Source: Flavobacterium sp. LC2016-23 (lineage in GTDB: Bacteria; Bacteroidota; Bacteroidia; Flavobacteriales; Flavobacteriaceae). Taken from it: a DNA stretch of 64,000 nucleotides. The position numbers and the translations under genes were made by a program. Where the stretch lies: the NCBI RefSeq assembly GCF_009674775.1, contig NZ_WKKE01000003.1:223799-287798 (forward strand). The letters run 5' to 3'. Under the pieces are notes generated by a model. It worked only from the letters and a program-made list of their open reading frames with translations. It did not search any database and was not told where the DNA came from. Below are positions 59,897 through 64,000 of this stretch, piece by piece. Numbering within the stretch: the stretch's first letter is position 1; every line of letters starts with the position of its first letter.

Positions 59897-60643
59897 TTAC
59901 CTTAATATTCTGAAGTTTTTTACAAAGTCTTTGTATTTATCGCTCAGGGTTACTTTATGATTTCCTTTTAAAATTACCAGATTGTCATTGACAATGATCT
60001 CTTCTATTTTCGTTGCATTTACGATATAATTGCGATGCGTCTGAAAAAACTTAGTGGAATCCAATAGCTGAATAATTTTGGTTAATGAAATCAGAATTAC
60101 AAATTTCTCGACATCGGTTATGATGTTACAATAGCGGTCTTCCACTTCAATGTAAACGATATCCTCGATTTTAACTTTCTTTAACGCTTTATTTTTTTTG
60201 ATAAAAAGAGAATCATTACTTATGACGGCATTTTGGTCTTCACTATGAAAAACATTGGTCTGTCCGTAGAATTTCTCGATGGCCATTTCGAGTGCATATA
60301 AAATCTCGAGTTCATTAAACGGTTTTAACAAAAAGCTAAAAGGTTTCGTCAGTTTAGCCCTTTCAAAAATCTGACGATCTTTAGAGCTCGTTAAAAAAAC
60401 AAAAGGTTTCAGACCATTAGGAACAATCGTGATGGTTTCTGCAAAAGTAATTCCGTCCGGCTTTCCATCCAGAAAAACATCAATCACTACAATATCAATC
60501 ACATTATTATAAAACAATTTCAGTGCTTCATTGTAATTGGTTGCAATTCCAACAATGGTATAATTGTTTTCGGTAAGTACTTTTACAAGTGCATCGCTTT
60601 CTGCAGCAGTGTCCTCGATAATAAGTACATTAATATTATCCAT
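59897..60643 (-). CDS. LytTR-family response regulator
   Basis: About 248 residues from the ATG at 60643 (a TTG upstream would add 8). Receiver domain with phospho-acceptor Asp55 in VVIDVFLDG and Lys in FSFLLKPF; LytTR DNA-binding domain from about 140 (KALKKVKIEDIVYIEVEDRYCNIITD; KFFQTHRNYIVNATKIEEI). It would control genes in response to the kinase encoded upstream; its start overlaps the end of that gene by 8 nt. Target genes unknown; the RGTET peptide array further upstream on the same strand is a candidate. Confidence 0.92.
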   Translation of the reverse strand: MDNINVLIIEDTAAESDALVKVLTENNYTIVGIATNYNEALKLFYNNVIDIVVIDVFLDGKPDGITFAETITIVPNGLKPFVFLTSSKDRQIFERAKLTKPFSFLLKPFNELEILYALEMAIEKFYGQTNVFHSEDQNAVISNDSLFIKKNKALKKVKIEDIVYIEVEDRYCNIITDVEKFVILISLTKIIQLLDSTKFFQTHRNYIVNATKIEEIIVNDNLVILKGNHKVTLSDKYKDFVKNFRILR

Positions 60644-62369
60644 GATTTTTAAACTTTTGTAATGCAATAATTATTTTAGTCCCAATATTCTCTTCGCTTT
60701 CGATCTCCAGTTTTCCACCATTTTTATGAATCATACTTTTGCATAACTGCATTCCAAGACCGGTTCCAATTATATCATCATTTTTCTTTTTAGAAAGCAG
60801 AATCGTTTCTTTTAATAATTCTTCCCGGGTTGCTTTACTCATTCCCAGCCCGGTATCTTCGATCACTAAATAACAAAATTCTTCTGAGGCAGGACGTGTG
60901 TAAACAGAAATCGTTCCGTTTTCTTTAGAGAATTTAATGGCGTTATCCAGAAAATTGCGAATAATAATTTTGAGCGAATCCAGATCGGCAAATACATAAT
61001 CGGAAGTAGTCACTTCATTTTTAAAATCGATGTTTTTATTTAACATCAACGGTTTATAATTATACTCCACATGTTGTACAATCGTAGCCAGATGCAATGA
61101 TTCCTGATAAAAATAAGCCTGCCGGGTTTGTAACAAAGCCCAATTAAGCAGATTGTCCAATAAATTATAGGCGCCATTGGCAATTGTACTATTATTGTGA
61201 AGCAAAACATCGAGCTCTGTAAAATTCTTGTTTTCCAGATTCTCTATAAGCTTTCCGTTACTGACTTTCAAGGCATTTACGGAAGATCGCAAATCATGAC
61301 TAACAATAGAAAACAACTTGTCTTTTGTGGCATTCAATTCATCGAGCTCATTTTTCTGAGCCAGAATAATTTTGTTGTTTTTAATTTTTTGCCTGTAGAA
61401 ATAAACTCCGGTTCCAAACAAAATCAGCAATAAAACCGATGAAATCAGAAAACCATTTCTTTCGGCTGCTTTTAATTTATTTTCGGCTGCCAGAACATCT
61501 ACTTCTTTTTGTTTTTGCTTTACAGCAAATTTCTTTTCGAGGTCTGCAATGGCCCAGACTTTATTTTGGTCGTTTAAGGAATCTTTCCATTGCTCAAACT
61601 CTTTTCTGTACGTTAAGGCCAACGGGAAATTTTTTCTGTTTTCTTCTACTGCTGCCATATTTTTGGCTGCTGTTTTTTTTAGGTCAAAGGATTTTACTTT
61701 TTTAGATAAATGATATGCTTTCTCAAAATAAGGTATCGCTTGATTATCTTTATACTGTGTATAATATAAATTAGCAATATCCATATAGGAACCAATTAGT
61801 AATAAAGTGTCTTTTTCAATCTCTTGCAATTCAGCTCCTTTAAACAAATACTTTTCTGCTTCGTTAAAATTCTGTTGATGTAAATGACATATACCTATAT
61901 TATGTATAACAGTACTTTTCTTAAAATCATAAAAATTTTCATTTAATTTTTCGATTGTACTAAAATGTGATAACGCAATTTCAAATTCATTTTGTTCTAA
62001 GGCAATTTCACCCAAAGAAAAATTGACTTTATAATAAAATTGAAAGTCAGGAGAAATAAAATTAAATTCTTTCTTTGCCTCTTTTAAAATTTTTTTCTCA
62101 AAGAAGCTAATCGCTCTAAAATAATGGCAATAATTTTTTAACTCGGCAGCATTTCTGCTGCTAAGCTGTTTCATAGAATAAACTAATGTAGAATCCCAAA
62201 CTTTTTCAAAAAAGAAATATTGAGCTTTATTAAAATTAATCTCATTATACTTTTGCGCCTTTTTTCTTATTTCAGACTCTAATAAATTGCCTGTAAGATT
62301 TTTTTGCGAAAAAAGAAACAAAGGATTAAATATAAAGAATAATGCAATAAAAAAACCACCTCTAATCAT
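60636..62369 (-). CDS. TPR sensor histidine kinase
   Basis: A 577-residue kinase with a signal sequence (MIRGGFFIALFFIFNPLFLFS), tetratricopeptide repeats over about 35-270 (ALSHFSTIEKLNENFYDF; ANLYYTQYKDNQAIPYFEKAYHLSK), a membrane helix (NGFLISSVLLLILFGTGVYFY, about 307-327), HisKA with His358 in FSIVSHDLRSSVNAL, and HATPase_c (NFLDNAIKFSKENG; EDTGLGM; GTGLGMQLCKSM). The TPR part is outside the cytoplasm, where such domains often bind peptides. With the LytTR gene overlapping it forms a two-component system. Starts 25 nt after the RGTET-tailed protein gene. Confidence 0.9.
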   Translation of the reverse strand: MIRGGFFIALFFIFNPLFLFSQKNLTGNLLESEIRKKAQKYNEINFNKAQYFFFEKVWDSTLVYSMKQLSSRNAAELKNYCHYFRAISFFEKKILKEAKKEFNFISPDFQFYYKVNFSLGEIALEQNEFEIALSHFSTIEKLNENFYDFKKSTVIHNIGICHLHQQNFNEAEKYLFKGAELQEIEKDTLLLIGSYMDIANLYYTQYKDNQAIPYFEKAYHLSKKVKSFDLKKTAAKNMAAVEENRKNFPLALTYRKEFEQWKDSLNDQNKVWAIADLEKKFAVKQKQKEVDVLAAENKLKAAERNGFLISSVLLLILFGTGVYFYRQKIKNNKIILAQKNELDELNATKDKLFSIVSHDLRSSVNALKVSNGKLIENLENKNFTELDVLLHNNSTIANGAYNLLDNLLNWALLQTRQAYFYQESLHLATIVQHVEYNYKPLMLNKNIDFKNEVTTSDYVFADLDSLKIIIRNFLDNAIKFSKENGTISVYTRPASEEFCYLVIEDTGLGMSKATREELLKETILLSKKKNDDIIGTGLGMQLCKSMIHKNGGKLEIESEENIGTKIIIALQKFKNHG

Positions 62370-62394
62370 TGTATTTTTTCATTATATAATCATT

Positions 62395-62892
62395 CTAATT
62401 ATGTTGTACAGTAGTTTCAGTTCCTCTCGAAGTTTCAGGATCAATATCCCAAAGAAAAGTCTGAATTGTTTCTATATTAGCAAAAGCATTTTCTCCATAA
62501 GGGTCTTTTTCAGCTCTGAAACTTGCTTCATAAACATCAAAATTTACTTCTATGTTATCATCGATATCATACGCTATAAAAAACTGCAGCTGTCGCCTTC
62601 CGGAAAGATCAACATACCAATTTTGATAAATGTCAAATTGTAATTCGTCTATTTTATCGCCTTCATCTTCTTTTTGTCCTTTCGGTTTACGGGCGACCAA
62701 AAAAACGGCTCTAATTTGAAAGATTCCATCCTTCATTAATGTCGCCTGAACAATTGGAGCAAAAGGAATTTTTGAAATATTCTCCGGAAAACGTATAGGC
62801 TTTATTGTTAGCCTACTTCTGTTTTCGGTTTCGATACATTTACCTGGTGGGTAGATTTTGTCAGTTGGTGAAGAAAGGGTAGTTTTTGTCAT
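62395..62892 (-). CDS. 165-residue protein with an RGTET-motif tail, unknown family
   Basis: A 165-residue protein I do not recognise. No signal peptide, membrane segment or Gly-Gly leader. The body is beta-rich (RLTIKPIRFPENISKIPFAP; YVDLSGRRQLQFFIAYDIDD) with several acidic stretches. The last residues, LWDIDPETSRGTETTVQHN, nearly copy the core of the small peptides encoded upstream (GPETSRGTETVVQHG): 12 of 13 positions from PETSRG to QH match. So the motif exists both in short precursors and on a large protein. First gene of a transcript with the histidine kinase (25 nt) and LytTR gene. Could be a partner, substrate or immunity protein; all are guesses. Confidence 0.7.
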   Translation of the reverse strand: MTKTTLSSPTDKIYPPGKCIETENRSRLTIKPIRFPENISKIPFAPIVQATLMKDGIFQIRAVFLVARKPKGQKEDEGDKIDELQFDIYQNWYVDLSGRRQLQFFIAYDIDDNIEVNFDVYEASFRAEKDPYGENAFANIETIQTFLWDIDPETSRGTETTVQHN

Positions 62893-62955
62893 GGGTTTTG
62901 TTATTAGGTTAAACGTTACTGATTATCTATATTTATAAGAAATATTTTAACTAAA

Positions 62956-62963
62956 CAAATATA
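62956..62963 (-). promoter_or_regulatory. -7 element upstream of the 165-residue protein gene
   Basis: On the minus strand TATATTTG (TAnnTTTG), about 64 nt before the ATG at 62892. It suggests that this operon has its own promoter and is not only read through from the peptide array, which ends at a terminator further upstream. Confidence 0.4.
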
Positions 62964-63133
62964 AATTGATCAAAAAAAATGTTTTTGGAAACCAAATATA
63001 GTAAACATTTTCCTAATAAGTTTTACACCCTTCTAATAAGTATATTAATTAACAATTACTTATTGGTACATTTTATAAAAAACGCCCTAAATACAATCTA
63101 TCAGAAGAATACTACCCGGTTTTTTTTACGACA

Positions 63134-63167
63134 AAAAAATCCCATTCAAAAATAAATAGGATTTTTT
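63134..63167 (-). terminator. Terminator of the RGTET peptide array
   Basis: AAAAAATCC (63134-63142) pairs with GGATTTTTT (63159-63167), 16-nt loop, beginning 22 nt after the stop of the last peptide gene of the minus-strand array. Weak loop but symmetric ends. It would stop the array transcript before the 165-residue protein gene. Confidence 0.55.
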
Positions 63168-63188
63168 AATACTAATAAAAGCTTTGAA

Positions 63189-63338
63189 TTATATTGTTCT
63201 CACAGGTGTTTCCGTACCTCTAATAGTTTCAGGCCCTCCTATAACTGATTCTAATTGTTGATTTGTTAATGGTTTGAAAACTTTAGCTGATTTTGATTGA
63301 GTTTTAGCTTTTGCTGAAATAAATTTTAGTATTTTCAT
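63189..63338 (-). CDS. GG-leader RGTET peptide, copy A
   Basis: A 49-residue peptide, MKILKFISAKAKTQSKSAKV at the start, then FKPLTNQQLESVIGG, then the core PETIRGTETPVRTI. The leader has a basic, Lys/Ser/Gln-rich N-terminus and the pattern LTxxQLxxVxGG, which is the double-glycine leader cleaved by peptidase-containing ABC exporters. The core keeps RGTET but differs from the others in the last residues. No cysteine, so a lanthipeptide is unlikely. Last gene of the array (the direction of transcription is leftward). Too short for standard gene finders. Confidence 0.75.
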   Translation of the reverse strand: MKILKFISAKAKTQSKSAKVFKPLTNQQLESVIGGPETIRGTETPVRTI

Positions 63339-63362
63339 AATTTAAGCTTTTTTAATTATTAA

Positions 63363-63512
63363 TTAACCATGTTGAACAACTGTTTCTGTTCCTCTAGAAG
63401 TTTCTGGCCCTCCTATAACTGATTCTAATTGTTGATTTGTTAATGGTTTGAAAACTTTAGCTGATTTTGATTGAGTTTTAGCTTTTTCTGAAATAAGTTT
63501 TAGTATTTTCAT
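63363..63512 (-). CDS. GG-leader RGTET peptide, copy B
   Basis: A 49-residue peptide beginning MKILKLISEKAKTQSKSAKV, followed by FKPLTNQQLESVIGG and the core PETSRGTETVVQHG. Only a few residues differ from copy A, nearly all in the core and near the start. Its core is the closest match to the tail of the 165-residue protein (PETSRGTETTVQHN). 24 nt separate it from copy A. Intact reading frame from ATG to stop. Confidence 0.78.
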   Translation of the reverse strand: MKILKLISEKAKTQSKSAKVFKPLTNQQLESVIGGPETSRGTETVVQHG

Positions 63513-63535
63513 AATTTAATTTTTTTAATTATTAA

Positions 63536-63686
63536 TTAACCATGCTGAACAACTGTTTCCGTACCTCTTTTAGTTATTGGACAACCAACAACTGCTTCTA
63601 ATTGTTGATTGGTTAATGGTTTGAAAACTTTAGCCGATTTTGATTGAGTTTTGCTTTTTTCCGAAATAGATTTTAGTTTTTTTCAT
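63536..63686 (-). pseudogene. GG-leader RGTET peptide, copy C, frameshifted near the start
   Basis: From the ATG at 63686 the frame meets a stop after 18 codons, because the ATG is followed by seven As where six would keep the frame. Downstream of the run the body is intact: LKSISEKSKTQSKSAKV, FKPLTNQQLEAVVGC, then core PITKRGTETVVQHG and a stop at 63536-63538. The double-Gly end reads GC instead of GG. The well-kept body argues for slippage or a recent change; a sequencing error in the A-run is also possible, though copies D and E share it. Confidence 0.6.
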
Positions 63687-63709
63687 AAATAAGTTTTAAT
63701 GGAAGTTAA

Positions 63710-63866
63710 TTATGCTGTGCCTGGCTGAACAGTAGTTTCTGTACCTCTTGAAGTTATTGGTCCACCAACAACTGATTCTAATTGTTGATTTGTTAATGGT
63801 TTGAAAACTTTAGTCGATTTTGATTGAGTTTTGCTTTTTTCCGAAATAGATTTTAGTTTTTTTCAT
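63710..63866 (-). pseudogene. GG-leader RGTET peptide, copy D, frameshifted near the start
   Basis: Same A7 run after the ATG (63866) as in copy C. The body reads LKSISEKSKTQSKSTKV, FKPLTNQQLESVVGG, core PITSRGTETTVQPGTA, stop at 63710-63712, two residues longer at the C-terminus than copies A and B. Apart from the A-run nothing is damaged. Confidence 0.6.
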
Positions 63867-63889
63867 AAATAAGTTTTAATGGAAGTTAA

Positions 63890-64000
63890 TTATGCTGTGC
63901 CTGGCTGAACAGTAGTTTCTGTACCTCTTGAAGTTATTGGTCCACCAACAACTGATTCTAATTGTTGATTTGTTAATGGTTTGAAAACTTTAGTCGATTT
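63890..64000 (-). CDS. GG-leader RGTET peptide, copy E, partial (start off window)
   Basis: The stop at 63890-63892 and 36 codons before it are visible; the visible part is identical to copy D, including the core PITSRGTETTVQPGTA. The start lies beyond the right edge. As the repeat unit is identical, it probably has the same A7 run. Confidence 0.6.
   Translation of the reverse strand, partial: KSTKVFKPLTNQQLESVVGGPITSRGTETTVQPGTA

Larger units (their letters stand above)
63641..64000. repeat. Perfect 180-bp tandem repeat
   Basis: 63641-63820 is identical to 63821-64000. Each unit carries one complete peptide gene phase plus spacer. Copies A, B and C have the same general build but are diverged, so the last units are the most recent duplications. 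The repeat continues off the right edge; the total count is unknown and short reads might have collapsed it. Confidence 0.9.

Noticed and set aside
63189..64000. CRISPR-like repeat array
   Set aside because: Units are 174-180 bp with coding content and conserved reading frames; there are no short repeats with unique spacers and no cas genes.
63189..64000. Lanthipeptide precursors
   Set aside because: The cores lack cysteine in all copies except one Cys at the leader end of copy C; no lanthionine synthetase is in the window.

Overview
The window looks like a piece of a Flavobacterium (Bacteroidota, Flavobacteriaceae) chromosome. The DNA is AT-rich. Several genes have TAnnTTTG-type -7 promoter boxes in front of them, as Bacteroidota do. 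There is a SusC/SusD pair, a TonB-type energy transducer, a tyrosine recombinase of the IntDOT type, LytTR regulation and a housekeeping block (parA-parB-DUF5683-dapB-lepB-wbqC) whose order is familiar from Flavobacterium. Species cannot be told from the sequence alone.

Positions 1 to about 25,080 form an accessory region ending at a tRNA-Pro gene (25083-25157, minus strand). An excisionase-like protein and an integrase lie beside the tRNA 3' end, as in an integrative element. The cargo, left to right, is: a small HTH regulator; a 114-nt near-perfect hairpin; a SusC-SusD-S9 peptidase operon converging on a MauE/DoxX membrane protein and a cysteine-bearing DUF6520 peptide; a self-cleaving LexA-like repressor with a DinB-DnaE mutagenesis cassette; and a four-gene defence operon, hsdM-hsdS-ptuA-ptuB, in which a Septu-like ATPase and HNH nuclease occupy the place where the type I motor subunit HsdR would be expected. 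A separate HNH-like zinc-finger gene follows.

Positions 25.1-59.9 kb are core chromosome: chromosome partitioning (parAB), lysine/cell wall synthesis (dapB, murB), signal peptidase, two rhomboid proteases, mutL, ribH, recF, two glycosyltransferases, an ECF sigma factor, a TonB protein, lipA, GAPDH, a hybrid sensor kinase, lpxK with a YoeB-type toxin-antitoxin pair, a Nif3 protein, a coiled-coil protein of the zinc-ribbon family that has lost its cysteines, an ArsR-P450-monooxygenase group and rluF. Intergenic gaps here carry many dispersed imperfect palindromes that I did not find in the left 25 kb, which supports the idea that the left part was acquired.

Positions 59.9-64.0 kb hold what I consider the most novel locus. 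On the minus strand there is a tandem array of at least five very small genes encoding 49-50 residue peptides with a shared leader ending in a Gly-Gly motif and a short C-terminal core containing the invariant motif RGTET. Downstream on the same strand is a 165-residue protein of unknown family whose last residues nearly copy that core (PETSRGTETTVQH), followed closely by a TPR histidine kinase and a LytTR response regulator. This arrangement suggests a secreted or modified peptide system with a possible signalling partner. Three of the five copies carry the same seven-A run that puts the start codon out of frame. The array runs off the right edge of the window.
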